Shown here one piece after another: positions 1-12,759 of a stretch of 64,000 nucleotides of DNA. Under the pieces are notes generated by a model, which was not told the origin of the DNA, searched no databases, and saw nothing but the letters and a program-made list of their open reading frames with translations. Source of the DNA: Unio delphinus (Eukaryota > Mollusca > Bivalvia > Unionida > Unionidae); NCBI GenBank assembly GCA_029339505.1, contig JAQISU010000179.1, positions 10,959,001 through 11,023,000 of the forward strand, in the 5' to 3' direction. Position 1 is the stretch's first letter. Every line of letters begins with the position of its first letter. The translations under genes were made by a program, and so were the position numbers.

Positions 1-473
1 TATCAAAAATCATTTCTGCTTCCACACATAAACTGTGCAATATGTTACCAATTAGAAAAATGAGTAACCCATCCAAGAATTGGGAAAAACATAATATTCC
101 TTTAAATAATTATGTTGATGATTGGGTTAACAAATCTTATCATAAGCAACTGAAAACAAATTGCAGATGATTAAAAAAAAATTAAATGTGTTTAATGTTT
201 CTAAAAATAGAAAATATAAAAGCTGAAATAATGTTCGAATATGAAAAATCTACAACTTTAAGACATATTGTTCTCTTTAGATTACTGTCTTTAAGATATT
301 ATTATCTCTCTGTCCTATGGCTTTGATGTAATTAATATAAAGATATTTATGGCAGTGCATAAACTTATCAATGTTTTATTAATTAATACACAATCAAAAC
401 CATGCCTATGTATGCCATCTTTTATTGTGCTATTTTATTATCAATGAAATAATTATATGTACTAGAATTTATC

Positions 474-476
<3 letters not shown>

Positions 477-546
<70 letters not shown>

Positions 547-548
547 TA
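477..548. repeat. TA microsatellite
   Basis: About 30 TA units ending in a short ACACATATATATG. Confidence 0.95.
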
Positions 549-959
549 TGACTTGTCTACTTTTATTCAGTAGACATTGTTTTTTTGTTTTTGTACTATT
601 TTCCATGCAACGCCAGCAGTTGGTCGGATCCAACCCATGACTTCTTCACAGTTAATTATAAATGTTCATAACTTTACAGAGAATAGTGTTAACATTAGTA
701 CATAGTATTATATTCTAATTCTAAACTCATTACAGAATATAAGCTATGAGAAAGAGAGAGAGCCGAAGAAAAGTAAATTTATTGTAAGAATTTCACTTAT
801 ATACATATATGTACCAATACATATATGCACATTAAGCATTCACTCATTACAAGTTTTATAAAGTGACTATGGTTGTTACTCGTTTCAAAGCAATTCAGTT
901 CTGCTATTATTTTAAATACATATTTTCCCTTAATAGCAATCTTTGAAAATTAAACAATT

Positions 960-1315
960 ACCATTGTAATAAGAGTTTCTGACACTAGGAAGAAATCTAA
1001 CCTTGTCCGCTTGATAGGTTTATTCTTTCTCCAAGTGGATCTTTTTGAATCTATATTATTTTCTCATCAGAAATAAAGTTGAATACATTCATCATAAACA
1101 TCAATTAGGACAATTAATGTTCATAAGTTTAAATGTGTAATTTTGAACTGAAGTATCTAAAACTATATTGTTGCTGTTTGCATCTACTTTGCGTCTGTGT
1201 ATAGGCAACTCAAAGTTATTGCTCAATACAATAGCGTCTCCCCTTGAATCTGAATGCAAAAGAAATGATATATTGGTAACCCCAAGATGATCTAATATGT
1301 CTCCTGTCATTTAGT
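960..1315 (-). mobile_element. LINE endonuclease-domain remnant
   Basis: The minus frame reads SDSRGDAIVLSNNFELPIH, then NNIVLDTSVQNYTFKLMNI, resembling the strand pattern of LINE apurinic endonucleases (SRGVAILF..., ...VNIYGPN). Further on, QADKVRFLPSVRNS resembles the ARLDFFLISE block. Several stops; a dead fragment. Confidence 0.5.
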
Positions 1316-1389
1316 AAAATGTGTATCTTGCAATAGATATACTGAGTATTCCTCATTTTCTTCAGGTAATTCATTACAGCTCCAACCCA

Positions 1390-2110
1390 TAGCAATATGA
1401 CAGGATAGATTTTTCACAAGGCAGTTCTTTTATATAAATGTCTACATGGAACTGCACTCGAATATCTTCAGGACTTATTCAGGCCTTTTTCAAAAAAAAT
1501 ACCAGTTGGGATCAATATCACATGGAAAACTTCTAGTACCAGAACCAAGAACAGAACAATTCAAAAAGAGTTTTCAATATTCTGGTACAGTTGTATGGAA
1601 TAAGCTTCCACTACATGTAAAATCGGCTGAAAAAATTAGAGTACTTAAAAAGTGATATCATGAGCATGCATGTGTTTATTATAGATGATGATCATACCTA
1701 TATTTATAGGTATTTCCTTAATGACAGCTTCTGTGTAGACTGTGACACTAATTATTGTATGTTTTGTATGGTTTAACGCCATTTTTAAGCACAATATAGG
1801 CTATACATGGCGGCCAGTATTAATGGTGGAGGAAGAACCCGGAACCCCCCCGGAAAGAACCACCGACCCACGAGAAGCTACTGGCAAGCTTACTCACATA
1901 ACTACATTAGCCGAATCTTAGACTTGAACACACATAGACAGAGGTGAGATGGTAGTGATCTGTAATGGACAGTGCTTTAGACCACTCGGCCACTCGGGGC
2001 CCCTCACTAATTATTGCTATCTACATATAATGTGCATTTTCATACTCTCCTTAAGAGGGCCTCAAGGGAGAATAGTCCTTTACTAACGAGTCACCCTCTA
2101 TAAATAAACA

Positions 2111-2158
<48 letters not shown>
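1390..2158 (+). mobile_element. CR1/L2-like LINE 3' end, interrupted by a SINE
   Basis: 1446-1655 encodes the conserved C-terminal tail of LINE polyproteins: LLVPEPRTEQFKKSFQYSG then VVWNKLPLHVKSAE. Just upstream, out of frame, APEYL-like residues can be read. After the SINE, the 3' untranslated part continues to a TTA microsatellite (2110-2158) that is the likely LINE tail. A piece of the 3' region (1680-1745) recurs inverted at 5358-5430. Confidence 0.65.
1758..2004 (-). mobile_element. tRNA-derived SINE with perfect 12-bp target duplications
   Basis: Flanked by CACTAATTATTG at 1746-1757 and 2005-2016. On the minus strand the head contains a perfect polymerase III A box (TGGCCGAGTGG, 1992-1982) and B box (GTTCAAGTC, 1929-1921) at a spacing like that of a tRNA with a long variable arm, Ser or Leu type. 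The 3' end contains GGCGTTAAACC, recalling tails of mollusc SINEs (from memory). It is inserted in the 3' part of a LINE remnant. A truncated relative of the tail occurs at 57965-58040. Confidence 0.85.
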
Positions 2159-2159
<1 letters not shown>

Positions 2160-2160
<1 letters not shown>

Positions 2161-3659
2161 TAAAGGCAATTCTCAATGAGTCATCCGCTGCCTTTATTAT
2201 AAAATTCTTATATCTGATATTGATCATTACATTACTTCTAGGATTTGCTGAGATATTCTATTTGATAGTGAACATTTTATTTTTAAGGCTTATGATATAT
2301 ATAAAAAAGAAAGTTCATATATTGTCGTTAAGAGAGAGAAAAAAAACAGAAAGAGCGAAGGTAATTTCTGAAATAAAAAATAACACAAACAATCAAAGGT
2401 CATTCAATAAAGTTGATTGAAATAGAAATGCAAAAATGATTAAAGAAATAGTAAACCAAATATCCAGTCATTAAATAAGAGTATTTTGCAACTGTCATCC
2501 TTGTTATTTTTACACAAAATTGGGTAACTTATCCTTTTCAAATTTAAGAACTTTGTTCTGTAGAATTTATTTTTAGTTAAAATATCTTTTGTACTTAACA
2601 TGATCTGGCCTGTTAGTATACTTCATGTTGTTTACTTGATATTAGAGAAAAGTTTGTTGCTTTTGGCTTACCAATAGATATTCTTTTCAATGAAATGTCA
2701 GCCACATTACAGCAAAGTAGCTTCTATGCAAACAACTTCACCTAATATACATTACTCTCTCAATGTTGTTGCATCATGACATTTACAAATCTTTATACAT
2801 TTTGACATAGTGAATTGAACTTTGAAATTTATTGAACAATTAATGAAAGTAATTTGTGAAGTTAATAATTATTCATTAATATGTGTGTTTTATCAGTATT
2901 ATAACTATATATAATTTTTATGTAGCAACAGATCACTGAAAATGTATGAGAATGTGTGAATGAAAAAAATGTGAACAAAAGTAAACATATGATAACTGTT
3001 CCTTATATTTGTTGGTGTGTTTTGGAAAGGACCAAAATATTAAAATGAAAACTTCTTTTTAACAGTGTTTAACAAATTAAAAAAACTTTATAATTTTGAA
3101 ATATATAACTGATGAAAATAAGAATCTATCATGAAATATGCATCACTACACCAATTTTCACAAAACTATGTTAATGGGTCAAACATATTGAGAGCAAAAT
3201 GAACAATAAGAAAGAATCACATATTGAATCATTTTGGGATTTTACTTCCCACAATTTGCTAAAGACAGACTCTCACAATTTCATTAATTGCACACTTTGA
3301 AAATCATTTGCATTCTGCATGTATTTCTATGTGAGACATTAAATTTATTATCTTGATTTAATCTATCCACCTACCTACATATCTATCTACCTATCTTTTA
3401 TATAAGTAAAGGATGAGTATTATAATGTTTGTTATGACAGTATAATAATCCACCATTTATTTATTACCTAAGTATCTAACCCACAGTGGCTCTTCAATAA
3501 CTAGAAAGTACTTGGAACACAATAAATTTGGAACAAAATTGTACTGTTAGTTCATGTAGCCCAGTGCTAACAGTTGGACATGTAACAAGGGTCATCCTGA
3601 TTATCACCGTCTCTAATTCAAATTTCACAGCCAAAATCACTTGGGAGAGCATGGTTAAT
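2160..3659. other. AT-rich sequence without recognised features
   Basis: Short ORFs only; nothing supportable on either strand. Confidence 0.6.
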
Positions 3660-4740
3660 TAGACATTTGAATAATCTAATCATGATGGCAAGGCTTTATA
3701 GCCAAACAAGTGTTTTAGTGGCATCAACTGAAAGATATTAGTGAATGGAGCTGATGCATCTCAGCTTAAGATAAGCAGCCTTTCCTATGTTCATGACATG
3801 TTGCTGCAGTGTGAGAGTAACTGACCAGAGTAACACCTAGGTTATGTACCATCTTTTTGACATGCAGATTGTACATTGCTATAAAGACTGTTTGATTTCA
3901 GATGAGATACATGTTGGGTCAGAACAACTTTTTCTAAGATTTTTTATATGAACAGGAGATTAGAAACTGGTCGGTAGTTCTTTAAAGCATTAAGGTTGAA
4001 TGTTAGTTTCTTCAGCAGAAGGTTTTATACTGGCAGTTTTGAAAAATAATGGGAATTCCTCTGATGAGAGAGAGGTTTTAATAACATCAGTTAGTAAAGG
4101 CAATATTGGATCGAAGCACTCAAGCAGCAGTGATGTTGGAATTAGATCAAGTTCACATGACTTTGGTGCACTCATCATCACAACTATCAGAAATTAATCC
4201 ATGTGCTGCTAGTGGTTGTTGCTGAAATACTGTAGTGTGATAATTTGGCTAAATAGACTATGTTTGTGACATTCTTCTTGGCAGCTTCATAGATTAGCTT
4301 ATGAAAGTGAGTCTGTTGGAAAGTCAAAGCTTCTCCACACAGTGGTCTTTTTTAATGGTGCAAAGCTGGTCCCTAACACTGCTATACCATGTAGAACACT
4401 TTTGAATTGATACTCTGCACTTGATGGCTGAGATGTTTTCAAGCAATGAACACAGGCAGTTATCGTGTTCTTCTACTGTAGGAGGTAAGCAAGTTGTTAG
4501 GTTTTCGCTGGATGTCATGCATTAGTTTGGTTCTATTTATCATATCGAGGTGTCTTTCAATAGCAAGTAAAGGTGAAGGAACTGATACATTCAGATTGCA
4601 TATAATGCATTAGTTATCTGATGCAAGTTCGTGGGATACAAGGATGGACCATAGAATATTATAATCAGGTCTATGAAGACTTCAGTCTAAAATGTGACCA
4701 TGTTTATTGGTGGGTTGGTTAACTGTTTAATGTTGAAAAC
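3660..4740 (-). mobile_element. CR1-like LINE remnant, internally deleted
   Basis: The minus strand carries ENLTTCLPPTVEEHDNCL, KSCELDLIPTSLLLECFDP, SLSSEEFPLFFKTASIKP and, across a frame change, LKNYRPVSN (3954-3987), the classic start of a LINE reverse transcriptase. The catalytic core is then missing and post-catalytic sequence follows (3690-3840). Same family as the LINE copies at 21.8 and 54.7 kb, to which it aligns over the linker and endonuclease end. Confidence 0.75.
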
Positions 4741-7298
4741 ATGAATGGAAATAGGATCATGCTATTGTTAACTGTGTTGCCTCCAAATCTAAAGAGCAGC
4801 ACATATATTTTATTGTCTAGCAGCAGTTGTGTAAAATACATGATTACTAGTATTTTCATTTTTTTCAGTTTTGCTTATTTATAAAAAGACATCATGTCCA
4901 AGTTTTGAATGGGCTGTAATGAAAAAAATTCTGGAACAGTAAAACTATACTATTAAGATAATACTTGATCTACATTATTGTGATTACTATATAATATCTG
5001 AGGATATTCCATTAATGATAACTTAATTGATGATTAGTTTAACGTTATTCTCAGTGATAATTTCCCACATATATTCATGAACTTAGAAGTATTTATCTAA
5101 ATTCATCATGAAAGACTCACAATACACAAATTTGATGGAAATAGGTGGAATATGATATATCTCTGTGTGTCTGGCTGGCTAGGATTAGTTGATAGTGGGT
5201 GCAATAACTTACTTTACAAAATATTTAGAAAGCTGATCCTTTTTTCAAATGAAAAAAGTAGAAACTTAAAATAAGGTTACTGAAATTTGCACCAGATTCT
5301 TTGGTGCCATATTGAAAACATTTCAATCACTTGGAATGACAGAAAATGCCATAACTTTTGGCTTTTCAGTCTACATAGAAGCTGTCATTAAGGATATGCC
5401 TATAAATATAGGTATGATCATCAGCATTTAAACATCTAACATTAATGAATTTTTATTATCATGGAGTTTGCATGCTCTACTATGATAGCTGGACAAGTAA
5501 CACAATTCATAAAATCAAGTGCCTTCTTTTTGAGTCAGTGTATGGCTCTCTCCAGTCCATGCTTTTGGTGTAAAATTCCTTTGATCATGACCGGTTTTCA
5601 TTGATCTTGCTGAGTGCTTAACAGCTGCCTGCTGGGCATGTAATAGCCTTGATAGAGGCAGAACTAGTAGAAGGCATTCAATCAGTTACAGCAGTATAAA
5701 TAAGGTTAGTTTTCTTGCTACCAGAGAAGTTCAACCATATGTCCAAAGTGTGAAGAGAATGGACAAGGACTTGTACAGAAAACTTCTTGGAAATGAGTTC
5801 AACATAGGTGTGTATAGATTTAAATTGCTAATTTGTAAACATTCTATAGGTTAACAAAACTAACAGAATATAAACAATAGTAATAGTTATATTATGTTAA
5901 ATTATCTATTAGTATTGGGCACTTTTATTAAACTATTCAGGGATTTTTATTCCATTCAGTAAGCATAGCCCACATCTAATCAGAGCATACTCAGCATGAA
6001 TTAGATTTGGCATAGTTTTCTAAATTTATGTTGTGAAGTTGATCCTATCAGCATGTATTACATTTTATCAAATTTAAATGTAAAATTTTCTAAAGATATT
6101 TTTAGCTTTAGCATTACATGTAAAAGATTTCAGACCAGTAAATTTACATATTTTGACTAAAGATATTTACTCCTAAACAAGTAGATTTTATTTTGTCTTC
6201 ATAAACTTTATGTTGCAAGTACTGAAATGTTTGTCCCCGCTGTAATATTTGCTCTCTGCATACTATAATATAACAGCAAGTTTTGAACATAAATCTGATT
6301 CAGATTCTGATGGAAAATGCTATAACAAAAGGGAATTATTTATCTTTCAGTGTACTGCAAATTTTTTTTTAAAAAATTCAATAGCATTTTTAGTTTCCAT
6401 CAGAAGATTCCTGCCTGGTGACCACTGATGGAATTCATTTTGATTATTGAGCCTAACACTTACTGGCTATCAACAGTTCTCTGGTCCAGATTTATACTTG
6501 AATAATCACTATGTATTTCTTTCAAAATAATAGAGAATATACTCTTGATATCAGCATTTTTATAAGTAAAATGCTATTGGCAAAAATGCATTCAAATATT
6601 TAGTTATCATCAGCAGTAGGAAAAGAAAACTCAGAATGATAGCTGCGTAACTTTTAAAAGGTATGTTAGGTGAATTAAAGACTGCAGCAAGAACTAACAG
6701 GTTGAGACTTAGTTTTTTTATCTTGCAGATATCAGTCTCCCAGCAACAAGATATTTTCAAAAACGGTTGTCATCTTGAATGTCTAATTTAGGTAAATTAC
6801 AATTTGTATTTGTTACACAGCAAGAACAGCAACTACTACTACTACTACTGCTACTACTACTACTACTACTACTACAGTAATTGCCACTTAGATTACAAAC
6901 TTAAAGCATGGAAATAAAACACTGAAATGGTAGAGTGAAACATATTTTCATTTCAGTCATGCATTATTCCACCAAAATAACTTTGAGGCTAATTAGTTAT
7001 GGATGTTTATATGCTTAATTATTTAAGTGCCCTGATTTTCCTGCATTAAAATCATTTTAGTATCATTACTTAATTCTTCTAATTTTATTTGACTTTTTCA
7101 GCAAAATCTTCTTTGAATCTTAATAAAGCTCTGGATCTTAATTATATTAAAAGAAAAACAGAAAGATACAAATTATTAAGCAGTTTAAATGTATGCATTA
7201 GTATGAAAACATCACAAAATTACTAGCATCATCATATGCATAACATTAATGTTTGTTTTAAAATCTATCTGCATACTAAAATCTGAAGACAATTTCAA
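4741..7298. other. Noncoding sequence with one repeat fragment
   Basis: 5358-5430 is an inverted relative of 1680-1745 (LINE 3' region). 6830-6875 is a CTA microsatellite. Otherwise nothing was recognised. Confidence 0.6.
6830..6875. repeat. CTA microsatellite
   Basis: About 15 ACT/CTA units with one GCT interruption. Confidence 0.95.
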
Positions 7299-7314
7299 AT
7301 GCCATATGTTGCAG

Positions 7315-7573
7315 ATTTCAATGTGAAAAGAAGAAGAGCTGCATTAGATTTAACTTTCATTGAAAAGGAAAAATCTGTGGCATGTGGGTGCAATAGTCAT
7401 TGCAATGACAACTTTACAATGGAGGACATTTTAGTCTGGCGACAAAAATTGCATATACTACCGGAAGGACCCAAACGGATGACAGTACTCATTAGCATCA
7501 TCCGAAAATGTGCAGTGACATATAAACATACAAAAACACAGACTTTCAAGGTCGATGACAAGACTGTATGCAG
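7315..7573 (+). CDS. Exon-like ORF with CxC...C motif, possibly transposon-derived
   Basis: An open stretch between acceptor TGTTGCAG and donor TGCAG|GTATGT encodes DFNVKRRRAALDLTF, SVACGCNSHCNDNFTMEDIL, RQKLHILPEGPKRM and a Lys-rich end. The Cys spacing (CGC-x3-C) followed by F-x-MEDIL-x-WRQKL recalls N-terminal zinc-binding parts of some transposon-encoded proteins, but I do not recognise the family. Direct joining to the next exon-like ORF at 8819 would give a stop, so the two are not simply adjacent exons. Confidence 0.4.
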
Positions 7574-7996
7574 GTATGTATGGAATATAAAGTCATATTT
7601 GTTATTTTCAGACACCTTCCTTGTACACAACAAGATTAGTGTTTTCATTGAAACTGTCATATCCATCAGCATCATAAACACCATAAATCTGACAAATTTA
7701 AATCTGAAGGAATGTTATATGCATCAGAAATCAGATAAAAAGAGTTGTACACAATTTAAGCCATATTTAAATGTTAAATCAGTCCTTTAACATTTGAGAC
7801 TTCGTTTATATCAAAATCTAGTTGTCATAGATGCTCATCAGATTTTGGACAATTATAAATAAACATGTATGATTTTCGGTATGTGTTTATGACCAGACCA
7901 TTTTTAATACAATTCAAATCAGTTTTAAAAATATGAATTTACTTGAGTGGGGAAGGGAGATGTAGAACACTTATTTTTATGGATATGTAGATGGCC

Positions 7997-8145
<149 letters not shown>

Positions 8146-8818
8146 TTCTTTTAAAGATTTTAATCACTACTTAGTCATCTGGACAAACTGAAGAGTACAT
8201 TTTCCAAACAAATATCTGTTCTCATGAAACACTACAGTCAAATGTAATGGGCAATCGTTCCAAAATAAACATGGTTTAGTACCTAAACATTTATCCCTGA
8301 AAGACATACATTGTTTTATGGATATTTTATAAGTATCAAATACATAGTTTGTTCAACTTTTCCTTTTAAATGAAATGTCATGTTAAACTTGAAAATACCC
8401 GATATAAAAGCACCTGAGTGAATACTTCAAAATATTTCCTCTGAAGACTGTTACATTGAAACAATTATGTAATATTGATACAATAGAGATACAATGATTT
8501 AATGTTTCAAATGAAATGTGCCAGTAAACTTCTAATGGTTTATGATGAGTTAGAAAGTTGATTTAGCAAGAATAAATGAAAATTGAATGTGCAACTCTCA
8601 ATTATATCTCACAGGATTATGATACCTATTATAATATTTAAAAAGAAGAATCTGAGTGTTAATTTTCCAACTGAATTGCAATGAAATTTGAACATTATTT
8701 ATTATTTTTTATATTAATTTCTTATATTATGACAGTTAAACAATCATTCAAAAGACTTGCTTAGTTTAGTTTAAAATAAATAAAATTCATTTAAAAATTA
8801 CTGATACAAATTTTTCAG

Positions 8819-9084
8819 GTATACATAACCCAACAAGTCTCAGGCAGACATCGAGCTGAACGAGCAGATAGAAGAAGATATGATGTTGGGAGACATGTTT
8901 TGTATCTTGCAGATGCAACTATCATTCAAATCGGTCAGGTCATGGAAGTTGCGCCTGCTGAGATTACAATTAGATTATACAGAACAAAGCAATTTAAGGT
9001 GTCACTGACATCATGTAAACAGCTGACAATATCAGTCAGCAATATTTTACCAGGGGAATTTGAACTTCCTGCTTCAAGAAAATT
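8819..9084 (+). CDS. Exon-like ORF, unidentified
   Basis: After the acceptor TTTTTCAG, an open frame reads VYITQQVSGRHRAERADRRR, then VGRHVLYLADATIIQIGQVM and EITIRLYRTKQFKVSL. The alternating pattern and RLYRTKQF recall BAH-like modules (GxV...RFYRPE), but the match is weak. No clear donor. It could be part of the same decayed or host gene as 7315-7573. Confidence 0.3.
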
Positions 9085-9529
9085 GCTGATAGGCATAAAA
9101 AGACTTATTGAATTGAGATCTTGTATGTTAAGTAAAAGTTGTTTTAAAGTAAAAGTTGTTACAATGTACACCATTTCAGTCATATGTTCTTTAATAATAA
9201 AATTTGTTATATATTTAAACATTTGTTTTAATAGTTTGGTTTTCTCTAGATTTTGTACACATCCATCTTCCTGTTGGTCCATCTCTCTGTTAAATACTTG
9301 ATAAAGTTTGTAGGTTTAACAATTTTTGCCGAAATACTTGTTTGATTAAATCAATTTTAATGACAAAAATCATAGGTGTGATAAAAATACAGTCATTTCA
9401 TTCACTGATTTATTTCTAACCCAACTCTAACAAGTAAGGCCCTAGCACTGTCATTGTATGTGGGTTTTATGCTTAATGTACATTATGTACTAACACTGTG
9501 CCATGTTAGAGTAACATGATCAGAACACA

Positions 9530-9995
9530 CATCTCTATAAAGCAAACCTCCCCACTGCTCTGTACCATACAATGACTGCTACATTTCACTGATGGACTCC
9601 AGTCCAGCATTACCTATCTGGCCTCTCCCATGTGTACAAACCAGCAAGATACTTATGATCTTATTCTGGCAATCATATACTCATTATTCCCACTATGAAA
9701 ATGAAGTCATATGTACAACATTCATTTGCATACCAGGGCCCAACAACTTGGAATGAATTGCTAAATGAAATTAGACACAAAGACACTGTAATCCCTTTTA
9801 AGAGTCTCTTAAAACTCTGAAAAACATGTCAACTGCAAAAGCAAACTTAAAGACTTAATGTTGTTTCCTACCTTAAATATTTTCAGCACGTTTTTGTTTT
9901 GCTTTATAGTTTCATGTGTTTTTTTGTAGTCAAATCATTATAAATGTTGTAAAATGATTAGAGCTTCTAAAGATTAGGTGCTATACAAAGTACTC

Positions 9996-10051
<56 letters not shown>
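9530..10051 (+). mobile_element. CR1-like LINE 3' end with TTA tail
   Basis: Around 9730-9830 the frame reads SFAYQGPTTWNELLNEI and KDTVIPFKSLLKTL, the conserved LINE C-terminus. The 3' end GCTTCTAAAGATTAGG...TACAAAG is shared with the LINEs ending near 24425 and 57373. It finishes in a TTA array (9995-10051), the likely LINE tail. Confidence 0.75.
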
Positions 10052-10052
<1 letters not shown>

Positions 10053-10142
10053 TATACTATGGGTGAGTCTATTTCCCACCAACATCACTATTTTGTACAT
10101 AGAAAAACCACTTGTTAAATCCATGTGAAAGGCAAATGTGTA

Positions 10143-10431
10143 GCATTCATTTAGCCAAGATTTGGTTTCAACCAAAGAGTGTGAAGAACAGCTTTGTAGG
10201 AATTAGCCAAATTGGGCTAAAAGGACATTAGTTGTGTACCAGCCTCAATGAGTATAGCAACAGGAATCCTTAGCCAAATTTTGGCTAAGCATTCATTTAG
10301 CCAAGATTTGGTTTCAACCAAAGAGTGTGAAGAACAGCTTTGTAGGAATTAGCCAAATTGGGCTAAAAGGACATTAGTTGTGTACCAGCCTCACTGAGTA
10401 TGGCAACAGGAATCCTTAGCCAAATTTTGGC
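10143..10431 (+). repeat. 146-bp tandem duplication rich in TTAGCCAA
   Basis: Two nearly identical copies starting GCATTCATTTAGCCAAG at 10143 and 10289. Each contains TTAGCCAAATTGGGCTAA and TTAGCCAAATTTTGG(C)C(T)AA palindromes. Confidence 0.85.
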
Positions 10432-11620
10432 CAATTTAAAACCTGCCTAGCTCCTTCCACAGACAGTAAAGCCATTGAATAGTTATATACTATATATTGA
10501 TCAAAAGCTCTTCAAAGATTCTCATTATGTGCCTTTTCTACTTTGGGTTAAGAGATTTTAGCCCATAGCAGAGGCCTGATTTGAGTAAATGGAAAAGCTC
10601 AAGTGAAATCGGAAGCTGTTATTAGTTGATGGTAATGATACCATCCTATCTCAGCCAACAATGTAAATGTAAAAATAATTTTCAGAACTTTTAAGCAAAA
10701 AACTTATAGAAGACTTCATATGCCACGCTTTGTTTCTTTTATTTGATATAAACATAGAAATTTGTAACAGTACTATTAAGCAATGAATGATCTTAATAAT
10801 AACATACATCAATATGAAACTGATATTAATGAATTATGAATGCATTATAAATACATACATCCAAAAAGCATAGTTTATTTCAAACATATTTCCTTGCCAT
10901 GTTTTTATCAAGAAAAGCATATGGATCGAAGGTCTTAAAACTTAGTATGCCATCTCCAACAGGAAATAGTACTTTTAAGATAGCCCTATCTGATGTTTGT
11001 ATGAAGTGTACAACTGATGATACTACTACATCCAGCGTTCATCAAATTAAATCGTCTATACAAGGACAACACGTACATTAATACAATCTTATAATAATGT
11101 GTTTTTTTCTCTACAAAAATACATATATCTATGAATTAATTATGTCGATTTTATTAAATGATTTCTAGTTGTCAATACTGCATATTGGAAAACAGTTGCA
11201 GGCAAACGATGCATAACGCCACAGACCCGGATGCTTAATTTTTTGGAGGACTATTTATTCATTACTTAACATATAATAACATTATTGTTTCTAAAAAAAT
11301 ATAGCGCTATTTCATTGGGTCAGTTCTCCTCATGTACGATTTATGCATATCTTTTTCAAATCTGCCTATTGTATATTTGTGTTTTACCAGATGAAACAAT
11401 GTTAAAAAAATTATAAAATTTATTAAGAGTTATAATTTATGTACTTATGTTCGTAGGAAAATACGCATGTTGAGTGTTGAATCGAATAACATTTTCTGTT
11501 TCCAAATACGACTTCTAAACTAAGAACATAGAACGATTATTGTCGTGGCGGAGAAAGTGTGATGTGTGCGCATGAAAGAGCATAACAGAGACAAGAATGA
11601 AGAGACGATATGAAAGTCAC

Positions 11621-12540
11621 CTCTGTCCGGCGAAGTTGGGGCTAGTGTCGTAGGATTAATTCGGGCAGTCGTCGTAGGTCTAATATTTCTCTGACCATGA
11701 ATGTTTCCAAACAATAATACAACAATTAGGGCCAAACCTGAAAATGAAGACACATGTCGAAAATAACCATTATTTGTACTGACAGAAGTCATGAAACACA
11801 GACGAAATCTAGGATATTACAAAAAGCGCCAATACAAAAATTATATAACAAATTTATGTTCTTCTTTCATCTGTGTGACTACAAATCAATATATTAAGTA
11901 TAAAGAGGGTCCGTTAGGAGGAACGTACGTACCCAAAATTGTATATCTTGCAGATATACAAATATAAAGAAACAACACAAGAAACGATGAAACGATTATC
12001 AAAGAGAATTTGAGAATCAGACAACATAGCACGATCATGATTTACACTAAATAGCTCGAAGAAAATTTAAGTAGAACCGTCTGGCAAATTAAACACAGAT
12101 TCAGAGAGAACTTTTTTTTTACTTTTTCAGACAATTATTTAAAAATCGAACGTACAAAAAAACCCATCTAGCAATAAGAATTCTAATGCAAACATGTAAA
12201 AGTTATGCATTCTTGAGTTTTAGCTTGCGTAGATTTGTTCGTGCTTACAAGCATGCGTGTAGACAGACATGGAGATAATCGCACTCACGTATGCAAGAGA
12301 TTACATATATGCACAGATACATATACACATTTTTGCATGCATACAAAGGCATGCATGAATGCATATACAGAAAATAAGTCGAAAATAAATACCTAAACAT
12401 TCGAAAGGCGATCCACATATATTGCGTTCCCACGGTAGTGCTTTTGGACCCGTAAATGTATGTGCTCCATGAATTAACTTGGGCAGTAGGCAATTTCCGA
12501 TCAACCCAACTACAACCAAAAGGATGATCGAGTATCTCAT
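11621..12540 (-). pseudogene. Truncated lectin gene copy in block A (exons 1-2 only)
   Basis: Exon 1 is 12540-12393 and exon 2 is 11737-11621, each the same length and phase as in the intact gene, with splice sites kept. Nothing resembling exon 3 or 4 lies to the left within the window: homology with the other copy stops at 10621, which corresponds to a point 16 nt before the exon 3 acceptor, and is followed by unrelated sequence. It could still produce a leader-plus-stalk peptide if spliced to an unknown exon, but as seen it is a gene fragment. Exon 2 differs from the intact copy at three residues (N/K, S/T, D/A), all in the Thr/Pro linker. Confidence 0.65.
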
Positions 12541-12590
12541 GTTTTTTAGTCCCTGTATAATAAATCATATTATATTAAATAGTCCTATAA

Positions 12591-12702
<112 letters not shown>

Positions 12703-12759
12703 TCGATCAAGTAATGATAGCCATGTCAGGGTAGCGCTATCACATATGCCACCATTTTG

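Noticed and set aside
1921..2004. Functional tRNA gene on the minus strand
   Set aside because: Boxes are intact but there is no foldable acceptor stem, and it is embedded in a 247-bp element with target duplications, so it is a SINE head.
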